Notes: generated by a model not told the origin, from the sequence alone. DNA of 43,085 nt from Enterosoma sp964427595 (GCA_964427595.1 CAYRUQ010000011.1:1-43085), one strand, 5' to 3'; positions 1-8,166 are shown, counted from the stretch's first letter. Translations and numbers: made by a program.

Positions 1-84
1 CTCTATTAATTAAACAACTAATCTTATTAAAAGATTATTTTATTAAAAATACATAAATTCTATAATAACGAGGAGGGACAGATT

Positions 85-447
85 ATGGCTTTGAAACTAT
101 ATTTAGATTCTAATAAGATTTTTCACAAAGAATTCACTGCTAGTAATCCTGGCTATGATTCTCTTCAGGTTGATACTTTTCTTGATTTAGTCATCAAAGA
201 CTATGATTCTTTTGAAAAGTTTGAAGCAGATGCTCAAAACACGATTAAAGAACTCAACACCAAAATCAATCTTTTAAATAGTCAATTGACAGAGGCTGAG
301 ACTGAAAATGCAACATTGAAATCCAAATTATCCGGAATCAGTGACAACCATGATGCCGGTCTCAACAATCTTGAGCTTCTTAAAAGAATTAATACTCTAG
401 AAAAAGCTCTTAATAAAGCAGGAATCAACCCAAATACAATCGATTGA
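85..447 (+). CDS. gpsB: GpsB/DivIVA-family cell-division protein
   Basis: A 120-residue protein with an N-terminal DivIVA domain: the segment around residues 18-40 has the family pattern GYD..(E/Q)VD.FLD.V..DY. Residues 45-85 and 94-110 look like coiled coil. The family binds curved membrane and coordinates peptidoglycan synthesis at septum and poles; GpsB is the short form. Placement directly before rnpB matches the gpsB-rnpB order known from Bacillus, which favours GpsB over DivIVA. The start is set by a strong GAGGAGGG site at 70-77, and a TATAAT lies at 61-66. The fold assignment is firm; the exact paralogue is inferred from length and neighbour. Confidence 0.85.
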   Translation: MALKLYLDSNKIFHKEFTASNPGYDSLQVDTFLDLVIKDYDSFEKFEADAQNTIKELNTKINLLNSQLTEAETENATLKSKLSGISDNHDAGLNNLELLKRINTLEKALNKAGINPNTID

Positions 448-462
448 GTTAAAATATATAAA

Positions 463-804
463 TGCCGGCCTAGATGAATGCAGGAAGCTTAAAGCTTTTT
501 GAGGAAAGTCCATGCTCGCACTCTCTGTGATGGGAGTAGTGATTGTGCCAAAGGAAAAAATAACTTTGGGTAGGAGGAGTCCAAACGGCTGGGAAGAATC
601 TAAACTTCGGCATGATGTCTTCCCTATAAAAGCTCCACAGTGACGAACCTGATGGAAACTTCAGGAATGAAACGTAGGAAAGCCCCTCAAGCGAGAAACC
701 TGAATTAGGCAAGGGAGGTCGAAGGCGGGAAACGAACCGTCGACGGCAAGGTAACACTTAGATAAATTTTCATCCTAGACAAAACATGGCTTATAGGGCC
801 GGCA
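463..804 (+). ncRNA. rnpB: RNase P RNA, type-B-like
   Basis: The catalytic RNA of RNase P, which trims the 5' leader of pre-tRNA. The universal core GAGGAAAGTCCATGCTCGC lies at about 500-518. Also present are CCACAGTGACGAA near 637-649, the AAGCCCCTC..GCGAGAAACC segment near 680-702, and ACAAAACATGGCTTA near 779-793. The ends pair as P1: TGCCGGCC at 463-470 with GGCCGGCA at 797-804. The core wording is closest to the Bacillus type-B RNA. At about 342 nt it is somewhat shorter than the roughly 400 nt of B. subtilis. No clear terminator follows, so transcripts may run into pgsA. Confidence 0.96.
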
Positions 805-826
805 CTCACTTCTAGAAAGGAGAGAT

Positions 827-1474
827 ATGAACACACCCAACAGGATCACAGTTACCCGTTTCGCATTTGGGTTAGTAATGATCATCATCTACTGCTTATC
901 CTTCTTGCCACAAGCAGAGGTTTTTGCACCCAAATTAGGAACCACCAACTTCACTTGGATTGACTTAGTCTGTGCTCTTTTGTTCATCATCGGTTCTATC
1001 ACTGATGCGATTGATGGTCATATCGCTAGATCTAGAAACATGATCACTAACTTCGGTAAGTTCATGGATCCTTTGGCCGACAAATTTCTCGTCGATTCTG
1101 CTCTCATCCTTTTGACTACCAAACTTACTGATGATGGTAATTTCTATCTCTTTCCTTTGATCACTGTTCTCTTCATCGGAAGAGATTTAGCTGTCGATGG
1201 TCTAAGGATGGTAGCTAATTATCAAAATAAAGTCTTAGCAGCTAATATTTATGGAAAGATAAAGACGGTTTTGCAGATGGTTGTTGTTCCGATTATCTTC
1301 TTAAACGGATTCCCATTCAATTACTTTGATTTACAAGGTCAAGGAAACTTCCAATACACTTATATCGTCACCAATTGTTTAGCTGTAATCGCTTTGATTG
1401 CATCATTGATTTCAGGTGCCATCTACTTAAAACAAAATAAAGATGTTCTTAAGGAACACAAGGAAGAAGACTGA
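827..1474 (+). CDS. pgsA: CDP-diacylglycerol-glycerol-3-phosphate 3-phosphatidyltransferase
   Basis: An integral membrane enzyme of 215 residues that joins CDP-diacylglycerol and glycerol-3-phosphate to make phosphatidylglycerophosphate, the committed step to phosphatidylglycerol. The CDP-alcohol phosphotransferase signature D-x2-DG-x2-AR-x8-G-x3-D-x3-D is complete (from TDAIDGHIAR to GKFMDPLADK, about residues 64-90). Several hydrophobic helices flank it (about residues 10-30, 45-62, 105-125, 150-165, 182-203). An AAGGAG site precedes the ATG. The stop lies 1 nt before the next gene's start, so it forms an operon with the CinA-domain gene and probably recA, as in Bacillus. Confidence 0.95.
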   Translation: MNTPNRITVTRFAFGLVMIIIYCLSFLPQAEVFAPKLGTTNFTWIDLVCALLFIIGSITDAIDGHIARSRNMITNFGKFMDPLADKFLVDSALILLTTKLTDDGNFYLFPLITVLFIGRDLAVDGLRMVANYQNKVLAANIYGKIKTVLQMVVVPIIFLNGFPFNYFDLQGQGNFQYTYIVTNCLAVIALIASLISGAIYLKQNKDVLKEHKEED

Positions 1475-1475
1475 G

Positions 1476-1985
1476 ATGAAATGTGAGACTTTATTAAACC
1501 TATTGATCCAACAAGGACTCACTTTATCAAGCTGTGAGAGCATCACAGGTGGACTTTTCGCCTCTACTTTCACTTCTTTCCCAGGTGCTAGTCAAGTCTT
1601 CCGTGGTTCCCTTATCACTTATTGTGATGAAGCTAAAATCAAAGCCGGTATCTCTAAAGAAACTTTAGAAGAAGATAGCGCCATTTCCCCTGAATGTGCC
1701 AAAGAGATGTGTTTAGCTTCTTCCTCTTTTTACAATACTGATGTCGCCGTTTCATTCACCGGTAATGCTGGACCGACTGGCCAAAATGATAAACCTGTTG
1801 GACTCGTCTATATCGGAGTTAAAATCCGTTCTAGTTTATCTGTCTATACACTACATTTAACTGGAAGTAGAAACGAGATCAGAGAGCAAGCGTCTGCCTT
1901 TGCTTTTAAAATCTTGATTAATTCTCTTTCTAAAGAAACTTCAACAAATGAATCAAAAGAAGAGATCACTATCGAGAAAAAATGA
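1476..1985 (+). CDS. CinA C-terminal domain protein (nicotinamide-nucleotide amidase-like)
   Basis: A 169-residue protein consisting only of the CinA C-terminal (PncC-type) domain, without the N-terminal molybdopterin-binding-like domain of full CinA. Family members deamidate nicotinamide mononucleotide in NAD recycling. Family features are visible: the SCESITGGLFAS segment near residue 18, SFPGASQVFRGSLITY near 35-50, and FTGNAGPTG near 95. The ATG at 1476 is preferred over an in-frame ATG at 1443, because AAGGAAGA lies just upstream and the earlier one would overlap pgsA. Lying before recA agrees with the common cinA-recA pairing. The exact substrate is not shown by the sequence. Confidence 0.88.
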   Translation: MKCETLLNLLIQQGLTLSSCESITGGLFASTFTSFPGASQVFRGSLITYCDEAKIKAGISKETLEEDSAISPECAKEMCLASSSFYNTDVAVSFTGNAGPTGQNDKPVGLVYIGVKIRSSLSVYTLHLTGSRNEIREQASAFAFKILINSLSKETSTNESKEEITIEKK

Positions 1986-2051
1986 ACACGAAGAAATTGA
2001 ACAATTCTCTGATTGAAAGATAATAATAATAAATGAAAGGTAACTTGACTC

Positions 2052-3095
2052 ATGGAGAAAAAGAAGACAGCAAGTGTGGCAAACGAAGCTTCTAAAGATC
2101 AGATTTTAGAAGCAGCGATGAAAGATATCCGTAATTACTTTAATGATAAAGGTATCATCATGAAGATGGGCGATGCTCCTAGCGTCGATGTTCAAACCAT
2201 CTCTTCTGGTTCACTTCTTCTTGATGCTGCTTTAGGAGTAGGCGGTTATCCTCGTGGAAGAATCATCGAAATCTATGGCCCTGAATCATCTGGTAAGACC
2301 ACTTTAGCTTTAGAAGCTATCGCTCAAGTTCAAAAAGCTGGTGGAACAGCCGCTTTCATCGATGCTGAACACGCTATTGATCCTGAGTACGCTAAAGTCT
2401 TAGGTGTCGATATCAATAACTTGCTTCTCTCTCAACCAGATTATGGTGAAGAAGCTTTAGAGATCGTCGATATGTTAGCTAAAACCAGCGTTGTCGATAT
2501 GATTGTCATCGATTCTGTCGCTGCTTTAGTTCCCAAACAAGAATTAGAAGGTACCTTTGAAGAATCTTCAGTCGGTTTACAAGCTAGGATGATGTCCAAA
2601 GCCTTAAGAAAGCTAGCTGGTATCCTTTCTAAGAGCAACTGCACGATCATCTTCATCAACCAGTTGAGAGAAAAAGTCGGTGTCATGTATGGAAATCCTG
2701 AGACGACCACTGGCGGAAGAGCTTTGAAATTCTATTCCACAATCAGAATTGAAATCAGAAGAGCTGATCAAATCAAAGAGGGCGATAAATACATCGGTAA
2801 TATCGTCAATTGTAAAGTCGTCAAGAATAAAGTCGCCCCTCCTTATAGAAATTGCAAGATTGAACTCATCTTCGGAAAAGGCATCTCTCACGACCATGAA
2901 TTATGTCAATTAGCAGTCGATAATGGCATCATTGAAAAATCAGGTTCTTGGTTCTCCTATGAAGGAGAGAGGATCGGTCAAGGTATCTCTTCAGTTTACG
3001 AATGGCTGAAAGCTAACACTGATATTGCCAAAACAATCGAAGAGAGAATTAAAGAACTTCTCAAACCGAAGTCTCAAACACTCGCAATAAACTGA
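2052..3095 (+). CDS. recA: Recombinase RecA
   Basis: A 347-residue ATP-dependent strand-exchange protein that forms filaments on single-stranded DNA, drives homologous recombination and activates LexA cleavage where present. Walker A is GPESSGKT at residues 76-83, Walker B lies in MIVIDSVAALVP, and the L2-region segment GNPETTTGGRALKFY is present, as is FINQLREKVGVMYG. The N-terminal helix and C-terminal domain are of normal length. A GAAAGG site precedes the ATG, and a strong terminator follows at 3117-3145. I see no convincing LexA/SOS box upstream, and the gene probably shares the pgsA-cinA transcript. Confidence 0.99.
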   Translation: MEKKKTASVANEASKDQILEAAMKDIRNYFNDKGIIMKMGDAPSVDVQTISSGSLLLDAALGVGGYPRGRIIEIYGPESSGKTTLALEAIAQVQKAGGTAAFIDAEHAIDPEYAKVLGVDINNLLLSQPDYGEEALEIVDMLAKTSVVDMIVIDSVAALVPKQELEGTFEESSVGLQARMMSKALRKLAGILSKSNCTIIFINQLREKVGVMYGNPETTTGGRALKFYSTIRIEIRRADQIKEGDKYIGNIVNCKVVKNKVAPPYRNCKIELIFGKGISHDHELCQLAVDNGIIEKSGSWFSYEGERIGQGISSVYEWLKANTDIAKTIEERIKELLKPKSQTLAIN

Positions 3096-3116
3096 TAATT
3101 CAAAACTATAAAGTTG

Positions 3117-3145
3117 AAAAGAGAGATTGCCGAATCTCTCTTTTT
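3117..3145 (+). terminator. Terminator of recA
   Basis: GAGAGATT (3121-3128), a GCCG loop and AATCTCTC (3133-3140) form a perfect 8-bp stem followed by TTTTT. It separates recA from the rny leader. Confidence 0.92.
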
Positions 3146-3179
3146 CTTGTTTTTGTTTAAGTAAAACATTTTTGTAGTT

Positions 3180-3185
3180 TATAAT
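3180..3185 (+). promoter_or_regulatory. -10 box of the rny leader transcript
   Basis: A perfect TATAAT at 3180-3185, just downstream of the recA terminator, would start a transcript near 3192. No good -35 hexamer is visible at the right spacing. A separate promoter here is likely because recA is terminated upstream and rny needs one. Confidence 0.55.
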
Positions 3186-3191
3186 ATTTGC

Positions 3192-3350
3192 GTGTGGAGT
3201 TACATCCACTTTAATATATGTATGATTTACTAACATTCCTGCCCTGTTGGGCTATCGATATTAAATCTGCATATAAATTTGAATAGTGAGTTTTTTATGG
3301 GCAATTAAACTGACTATTTTTTACTTATGCCCGGAAAGGATAGCTTTACA
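3192..3350 (+). promoter_or_regulatory. Structured leader of rny with attenuator-like elements
   Basis: The roughly 155-nt untranslated leader contains three local hairpins. GTGGA/TCCAC (3194-3198 with 3205-3209) and GCCC-TGTT-GGGC (3241-3252) come first. Third is a longer stem AATAGTGAG/CTGACTATT (3282-3290 with 3310-3318, one G-G mismatch) running into TTTTTT (3317-3322), which looks like a terminator. TGCCC occurs twice (3240-3244 and 3328-3332), and GGGCA (3299-3303), in the loop of the third hairpin, can pair with either copy. The rny ribosome binding site follows at 3332-3339. I do not recognise a known riboswitch class. Confidence 0.45.
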
Positions 3351-4946
3351 ATGGATCAAACAAACTGGATTTTACTCTGTGTTGTTCTTTTCATCGTCGG
3401 TGCTTTGGCAAGCGGACTACTGACCGGTTACTTCTTAATCAAAAAGAATAAAAAAGCCAAAAGTGATGCTGAAAATCTCATCCAAGATGCTCAAAACGCT
3501 GTTCAGAAAGCCAAAGCTGAAGCTGAGAAAATCACTCAAGAAGCCAACGATAAAGCCGATAGAATCACCTCCCTTGCTAGAGAAGAAAGTCGAAAAGAAA
3601 TTGATCAACTCAAGAAAGAAGCTGAAGATGATATCAATGATAGAAAGAACATCATCGCCACTAGAGAAGCTTCTTTGGATAACAGAGAACTCTCTTTAAC
3701 TAATCGTGAAACCATCTTCGATGAGAAGAAAAATGAATTCGAAAAGAAAGTCTCCGCTTTAGAAATCAAAGAGAAAGAAGTTGATGCCAAAATAGCCAGC
3801 ATCACTTCTGAACTCGAAAAGATCGCTAAGATGAGTCAAGAGGAAGCTAAAGCTATCCTCATGAACAAGGTCGAAGAACAGGAAGCCAAAAGAATCGCTC
3901 TTTATAAAGAACAGATGGAAGAAGAAGCTAGATCAGAAGCTGCTGATAGAGCTAGAACGATCATGTGCCTCTCGATGGAGAAATTCGCTCAAGATGTCAC
4001 CTCTGAGCACTCCACTTCCACCGTCGCTCTTCCTAACGATGAGATGAAAGGAAGAATCATCGGTCGTGAAGGAAGAAACATCAAATCAATGGAAGCTCTC
4101 TTCGGAGTCTCTCTTATCATCGATGATACTCCTGAAACCATCACCTGCTCTTGCTTTGATCCTATCAGAAGAGAGAAGGCTAAGAGAACTTTAGAAGCAT
4201 TAATCAGAGATGGTCGTATCCAACCCGGAAGAATCGAAGATATTTATAACAAGGTCTCCGCTGAACTTGATGATACTTTAAGAAGAATCGGTGAGCAGAC
4301 CGTCTTCAAACTCGGTTTACCTCGTATCAACTCTGGTCTTTATCCTTATATCGGTAGACTCAAGTTCCGTACTTCTTACGGACAAAATGTCCTCGATCAC
4401 TCTATTCAAGTCGCTTATTTATCATCCGTCATGGCTGCCGAATTAGGACTTGATCCGGTCATGGCTAAGAGAGCTGGTCTTCTCCACGATATCGGTAAAG
4501 CTATCGATGCTGAACAAGAAGGTTCTCACGTTCAGTTAGGTGTTCAGTTAGCTAAGAAGTTTGGTGAACCCGATCAAGTCATCAACGCTATCGAATCTCA
4601 CCATGGTGATGTTCCGAAAGCTTATCTTATCTCTGAGATCGTCACTGCTGCTGATACTCTCTCCGCTGCTCGCCCTGGTGCTAGAAGTGAAACGCTGGAA
4701 GGCTATATCAAGAGACTTGAACAACTCGAATCCATCTGTGGTTCCTTCGAAGGTGTTCAAACCACTTATGCCCTCCAATCCGGTCGTGATTTAAGAGTCA
4801 TGGTCGTTCCTGAAAAGATCTCTGATGAAGATGCTAAGGCACTCTCTATTCAAATCAGAGATAAGATTGAAAGTGAGATGGAGTTCCCTGGTCAGATTAA
4901 GATCTCCGTCATCCGTGAAACAAGGGCTGTACAAATCGCAAAATGA
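3351..4946 (+). CDS. rny: Ribonuclease Y
   Basis: A membrane-anchored endoribonuclease of 531 residues that starts mRNA decay in many Bacillota. In order: one N-terminal membrane helix (about residues 7-29); a long charged coiled coil (about 35-205); a KH RNA-binding domain with GRIIGREGRNIKSME near residues 230-246; and an HD phosphohydrolase domain with LLHDIGKAID near 375-385. The ATG at 3351 is chosen over an in-frame ATG at 3327 because GGAAAGGA (3332-3339) lies at the right distance and the product then starts as family members do. It overlaps ymdB by 4 nt (ATGA). The leader suggests control by RNA structure. Confidence 0.97.
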   Translation: MDQTNWILLCVVLFIVGALASGLLTGYFLIKKNKKAKSDAENLIQDAQNAVQKAKAEAEKITQEANDKADRITSLAREESRKEIDQLKKEAEDDINDRKNIIATREASLDNRELSLTNRETIFDEKKNEFEKKVSALEIKEKEVDAKIASITSELEKIAKMSQEEAKAILMNKVEEQEAKRIALYKEQMEEEARSEAADRARTIMCLSMEKFAQDVTSEHSTSTVALPNDEMKGRIIGREGRNIKSMEALFGVSLIIDDTPETITCSCFDPIRREKAKRTLEALIRDGRIQPGRIEDIYNKVSAELDDTLRRIGEQTVFKLGLPRINSGLYPYIGRLKFRTSYGQNVLDHSIQVAYLSSVMAAELGLDPVMAKRAGLLHDIGKAIDAEQEGSHVQLGVQLAKKFGEPDQVINAIESHHGDVPKAYLISEIVTAADTLSAARPGARSETLEGYIKRLEQLESICGSFEGVQTTYALQSGRDLRVMVVPEKISDEDAKALSIQIRDKIESEMEFPGQIKISVIRETRAVQIAK

Positions 4947-5722
4947 GAATTCTCTTTCTAGGTGATGTAGTAGGTCCTTTAGGGCGAGAAGGTGTTAAAC
5001 ACTATCTCTCCCTACATAAAAAACAGGATCAAATTGACCTTGTCATCGCAAATGGCGAAAACGCCACCCATGGACATGGCCTTTCTCACAAACATTACCA
5101 AGAGTTGTTAAATGCTGGTGTTGATTTCATCACTAGTGGCAATCACTTCTACAACAACAAAGACGCCTTCAATGAAAAGTATGATTTTTCTAAAGAGATC
5201 AGACCCTATAACTTTGATCCTCAGACCCCTTTAAAGGGGACAGAAGTCATCACTATAAACAACATCAAAATCAGAATCACTAATCTGCTCGGTCGAGTTT
5301 ATATGACTCAAAACCCCTCCAATCCTTTCTATGCTTTAGATGAGATCATAGCTTCTAGTGAAGAGATGATACATATCGTTGATTTCCATGCGGAAGCCAC
5401 CGCTGAAAAAAGATGTTTGGCTGAGTATGTGGATGGAAGAGTAACTGCTGTGATCGGCACTCACACCCATGTTCAGACAAATGATGCTAAGTATCTTCCT
5501 CAAGGTACTTTCTTCTTGACTGATGTCGGTATGAATGGTGCTTATGACTCGATCTTAGGAGATGTTAAAGAAAACTCAATCAGAAGAACAATGACAGATT
5601 TACCGGCCTTGATGGATGTTCCATCTAAAGGAAAAATTCTGACAAACGGCGTCCTTCTTGATGTTGATGAAAACTCACATAAAGTCATCTCTTATAAGAT
5701 CATCAACGAAATATCCGAATGA
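4943..5722 (+). CDS. ymdB: YmdB-family metallophosphoesterase (2',3'-cyclic nucleotide phosphodiesterase)
   Basis: A 259-residue metallophosphoesterase of the YmdB family. Metal-ligand motifs are visible in order: FLGDVVGPLGR at the N terminus, ANGENATHGHG near residue 36, TSGNH near 65, DFHAEATAEK near 145 and GTHTHVQTND near 172. In Bacillus, YmdB hydrolyses 2',3'-cyclic AMP and affects the choice between motility and biofilm formation. It is translationally coupled to rny (ATGA overlap), the usual arrangement, which ties it to RNA turnover. A terminator follows. Family assignment is firm; the physiological role is transferred from Bacillus. Confidence 0.95.
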   Translation: MRILFLGDVVGPLGREGVKHYLSLHKKQDQIDLVIANGENATHGHGLSHKHYQELLNAGVDFITSGNHFYNNKDAFNEKYDFSKEIRPYNFDPQTPLKGTEVITINNIKIRITNLLGRVYMTQNPSNPFYALDEIIASSEEMIHIVDFHAEATAEKRCLAEYVDGRVTAVIGTHTHVQTNDAKYLPQGTFFLTDVGMNGAYDSILGDVKENSIRRTMTDLPALMDVPSKGKILTNGVLLDVDENSHKVISYKIINEISE

Positions 5723-5727
5723 AACTC

Positions 5728-5762
5728 AAGCTAAGTCTCAACTCCGAGGCTTAGCTTTTTTG
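5728..5762 (+). terminator. Terminator of rny-ymdB
   Basis: AAGCTAAG (5728-5735) pairs with CTTAGCTT (5750-5757). The stem is extended inward by GT, CG, TA and CG pairs and followed by a T run. Confidence 0.9.
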
Positions 5763-5810
5763 ATGTTTTTATAGAGTGAATTTGGAATAAAAATAAGGAT
5801 AAACCACTTA

Positions 5811-5841
5811 AATTAACTCACAGTAGGAGTTAATTATTTTT
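5811..5841 (+). terminator. Second terminator-like hairpin
   Basis: AATTAACTC (5811-5819) and GAGTTAATT (5827-5835) form a perfect 9-bp stem with a 7-nt loop, followed by ATTTTT. A further imperfect hairpin (GGCCTTTTT..AAAAAGAGCC, about 5842-5864) comes next. These lie between the ymdB terminator and the spoVS promoter, where no gene is visible. They may be backup terminators or the end of an unmapped small RNA. Confidence 0.5.
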
Positions 5842-5932
5842 GGCCTTTTTCTCGAAAAAGAGCCATTTTATCGGCATTTTAGTTATTTTGTGAAACTGAG
5901 AGTTGAAACGGAAATGAAAATAACAATTAAAG

Positions 5933-5960
5933 TTGTAAATTGTTTTCGCTTGGTTATAAT
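5933..5960 (+). promoter_or_regulatory. Promoter of spoVS
   Basis: TTGTAA (5933-5938), a 16-nt spacer and TATAAT (5955-5960) give a housekeeping-sigma type promoter. The predicted start is near 5967, about 16 nt before the spoVS ATG. Confidence 0.75.
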
Positions 5961-5982
5961 AATGTGGAAAGAGGTTAAACAA

Positions 5983-6327
5983 ATGACTACCTTAAAAGCT
6001 AGTGGAAACACCCAGATTCAAAAACTTGCTGGCGCCATCGCTGGCAATATCCGCCAAGAGAGCGCGGTTCAAATCTCCCTCGTTGGAGCTTCTGCCTTAA
6101 ATCAAGCCATCAAAGCTTGCATCGTCGCTAGAAGATTTTTGAAGGATGATCCTGAACCCAGCGACATCGCTGTCCAACCCGAATTCCTCATGCAGAATTT
6201 CTCAGAACCCGCTGATAGTGAAGCTCGTGAAGTCACAACCATCATGCTCCACATCATCAAGGTTCCTTTCGATCCTGCCAACGCAGTGTCATCGGATGTT
6301 CCTCACCACGAAGGTTTGCTTGATTAA
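5983..6327 (+). CDS. spoVS: Stage V sporulation protein S family
   Basis: A 114-residue Alba-like small protein. Its core has LAGAIAGNIRQ, VQISLVGASALNQAIKACIVARRFL and a closing beta segment TTIMLHIIKV, matching SpoVS of Bacillus (86 residues) over residues 10-93. It is longer by an insertion around residues 52-80 and a C-terminal tail (about 95-114). The ATG at 5983 is chosen because AGAGG lies just upstream at 5969-5974 and the residues before it in the longer frame are unlike SpoVS. SpoVS affects sporulation and septation in Bacillus; homologues occur in non-sporulating bacteria. No other sporulation gene is in this window, so a sporulation role is not implied. Confidence 0.9.
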   Translation: MTTLKASGNTQIQKLAGAIAGNIRQESAVQISLVGASALNQAIKACIVARRFLKDDPEPSDIAVQPEFLMQNFSEPADSEAREVTTIMLHIIKVPFDPANAVSSDVPHHEGLLD

Positions 6328-6341
6328 GCAAAAGAATTAGG

Positions 6342-7796
6342 ATGAAAAAGCTCCGCCTCATCTCCCTTCCAAATTTGAAGGAAGCAGCTAGACGGAAGCT
6401 TGGTAGTGCAGTAAAGTTTGCAGATGCGGATGTAAAACTCAGTGTTTTCCTTGCCTCTTGGGGACAAGGAAAACATTTTTGTATACGCACTTACGGCTGC
6501 CAGGCTAATGTCCGAGACTCTGAGATTCTTCGCTCTTTCTTGTTAAAGATGAACATGGAGGAGACAGATGACTTTCTTTCAGCTGACCTGATCATCTTCA
6601 ATACATGTGCGGTCAGAGAGAACGCTGAGAATCACCTTTATGGTGAACTCGGTTTAGCAAAAGATGCCTATAATCGCAATCACGATATCATCATCGCTGT
6701 CTGCGGTTGTGTCATGCAAGAAGAAGCACCAGTCAGATATGTCTTAGATCATTTTCCGTTTGTTTCTCTCATCTTCGGAACAAATAACATAAACGCCTTC
6801 TATGAACTTTTAGAAGATTGTTTAAAGAACAACGAAAGATTAGTCGATGTCAAACCTGATAGTGATCTCATCTATGAAGGATTTGAAGAGAATCAAAAAG
6901 CCCGTCTTTCTAACATCTCTGCTTTTGTCAATATCATGTATGGATGCGATAAGTTTTGTACCTATTGTATCGTTCCTTATACCAGAGGAAGAGAGCGATC
7001 AAGAAAAGAAGAAGATATCTTAAACGAGGTAATCAAATTAAAAGAACTCGGTTATAAACAAATCACTCTCTTAGGTCAGAATGTCGACGCCTATGGTAAG
7101 GATTTTAATGATCCGACCGCTTTTGCCAATCTTTTAGATAAAGTAGCTAAAACAGGTATTGAAAGAATCCGGTTTGTGACTCCTTATCCATCCGATTTCA
7201 ACACCAAAGTCTTCGATGTCATGGCCGATAATAAAAATATCATGCCATCTTTGCATATGCCACTTCAATCCGGTTCTGATCGGATTTTAAAAAAGATGAA
7301 TCGTCGTTATACGAGAGAAGAGTATCTTAATATCATTCATGAGTTAAGAAAGAGACTTCCTTATGTTTTCCTGACCACTGATATCATCGTCGGCTTCCCG
7401 GGTGAAACTGAAGAAGACTTTAATGACACCCTCTCACTTGTCAAAGAAGTTGAATTTGATGCCGCTTATACTTTCATCTTCTCACCTAGAAAAGGAACTC
7501 CAGCTGCCAGGATGCTTGATGATACTTCCGATGAAGTCAAACATCAAAGATTCGACATTTTGAAGAAGACGATTGATGAGCTTTCTACCAAGAGCGCCCA
7601 GAGATTTGTCGGAAAGACTTACGATGTTCTTTTTGAAACTTTCTCTAAGAGAGATAAAAGAAGGCTTTCTGGATATACACCTGAAGGTAAACTCGTCCAT
7701 GTGGAAGCTGATCCTTCGTTGATCGGTTCAATTAAAAAGGTCTATATAAAAGAATCACACACCTATTCTTTGATTGGAGAATTAGTAGATGAGTGA
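6342..7796 (+). CDS. miaB: tRNA-2-methylthio-N6-dimethylallyladenosine synthase MiaB
   Basis: A 484-residue radical SAM methylthiotransferase that adds a methylthio group to i6A37 of tRNAs reading U-starting codons. The N-terminal UPF0004 domain carries cluster cysteines Cys53 (TYGCQANVRDSE), Cys89 (NTCAVRENAE) and one in CGCVMQE. The radical SAM domain has Cys202, Cys206 and Cys209 (YGCDKFCTYC), and a TRAM domain ends the protein. The site before the ATG is weak (AGG directly adjacent), so the start is less certain. It overlaps ymcA by 8 nt. Its substrate comes from MiaA, whose gene lies about 5 kb downstream as part of a fusion. Confidence 0.97.
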   Translation: MKKLRLISLPNLKEAARRKLGSAVKFADADVKLSVFLASWGQGKHFCIRTYGCQANVRDSEILRSFLLKMNMEETDDFLSADLIIFNTCAVRENAENHLYGELGLAKDAYNRNHDIIIAVCGCVMQEEAPVRYVLDHFPFVSLIFGTNNINAFYELLEDCLKNNERLVDVKPDSDLIYEGFEENQKARLSNISAFVNIMYGCDKFCTYCIVPYTRGRERSRKEEDILNEVIKLKELGYKQITLLGQNVDAYGKDFNDPTAFANLLDKVAKTGIERIRFVTPYPSDFNTKVFDVMADNKNIMPSLHMPLQSGSDRILKKMNRRYTREEYLNIIHELRKRLPYVFLTTDIIVGFPGETEEDFNDTLSLVKEVEFDAAYTFIFSPRKGTPAARMLDDTSDEVKHQRFDILKKTIDELSTKSAQRFVGKTYDVLFETFSKRDKRRLSGYTPEGKLVHVEADPSLIGSIKKVYIKESHTYSLIGELVDE

Positions 7797-8094
7797 GTTA
7801 GGCGAAAAAGTCGAACAACTCGTCTCCGATTTTCTCTCCCTAGATGTCGTCAAACGCTATCAGAAAGTTAAAGAAGAATATCTGAACTCTCAGGTTTATC
7901 TCTCTCTTTTAGAATTAGAAAAGAAAAAGAAAGAAGCCTCTAGAATCAAAGACTACCAAGAGAGAAAAGAAGCTCTCTCTTTAATTAAAGAGGAAAGAGA
8001 TGCACTGCTCTCTTCTCCTCTTCATATCAATTATGAGGCTTATAAAAAGGAGATTGAAGATTTGATTGCCCCTTTAAGAGAGACTGAGTTTTAA
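7789..8094 (+). CDS. ymcA: YlbF/YmcA-family regulator
   Basis: A 101-residue helical protein of the Com_YlbF superfamily; nearly the whole chain is amphipathic helix rich in Lys and Glu. In Bacillus, YmcA, YlbF and YaaT form a complex that modulates RNase Y activity and so competence, biofilm and sporulation. Its place after miaB and before mutS matches the Bacillus order, which favours YmcA over YlbF. The rny gene is nearby, so a functional tie to RNase Y is plausible. The last codons form one arm of its terminator. Confidence 0.85.
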   Translation: MSELGEKVEQLVSDFLSLDVVKRYQKVKEEYLNSQVYLSLLELEKKKKEASRIKDYQERKEALSLIKEERDALLSSPLHINYEAYKKEIEDLIAPLRETEF

Positions 8095-8112
8095 AAACAA
8101 GTCTCTCTTTCT
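8076..8112 (+). terminator. Terminator overlapping the 3' end of ymcA
   Basis: AAGAGAGACT (8076-8085), inside the coding region, pairs perfectly with AGTCTCTCTT (8100-8109), followed by TTCTTTG. The loop holds the ymcA stop codon. Confidence 0.75.
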
Positions 8113-8140
8113 TTGTAGTTAGAAGAAAGAAGTTTTAGAG

Positions 8141-8146
8141 TATAAT
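8141..8146 (+). promoter_or_regulatory. -10 box of mutS
   Basis: TATAAT at 8141-8146, 21 nt before the mutS ATG and after the ymcA terminator. No good -35 hexamer is seen at normal spacing. Confidence 0.5.
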
Positions 8147-8166
8147 TTTTTAGGAACGAAAACGGC

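Noticed and set aside
470..757. A 95-codon open frame on the minus strand
   Set aside because: It lies antisense to rnpB, has no ribosome binding site and no recognisable product; the RNA explains the sequence conservation.
2441..2897. Minus-strand open frames inside recA (and similar shadows inside rny, mutS, the GH3 gene and metK)
   Set aside because: They mirror the codon use of a certain gene on the other strand and lack ribosome binding sites and family motifs.
3192..3350. 6S RNA or T-box as an explanation for the rny leader
   Set aside because: The ends do not pair as in 6S RNA, and no T-box AGGGTGG-type core is present.
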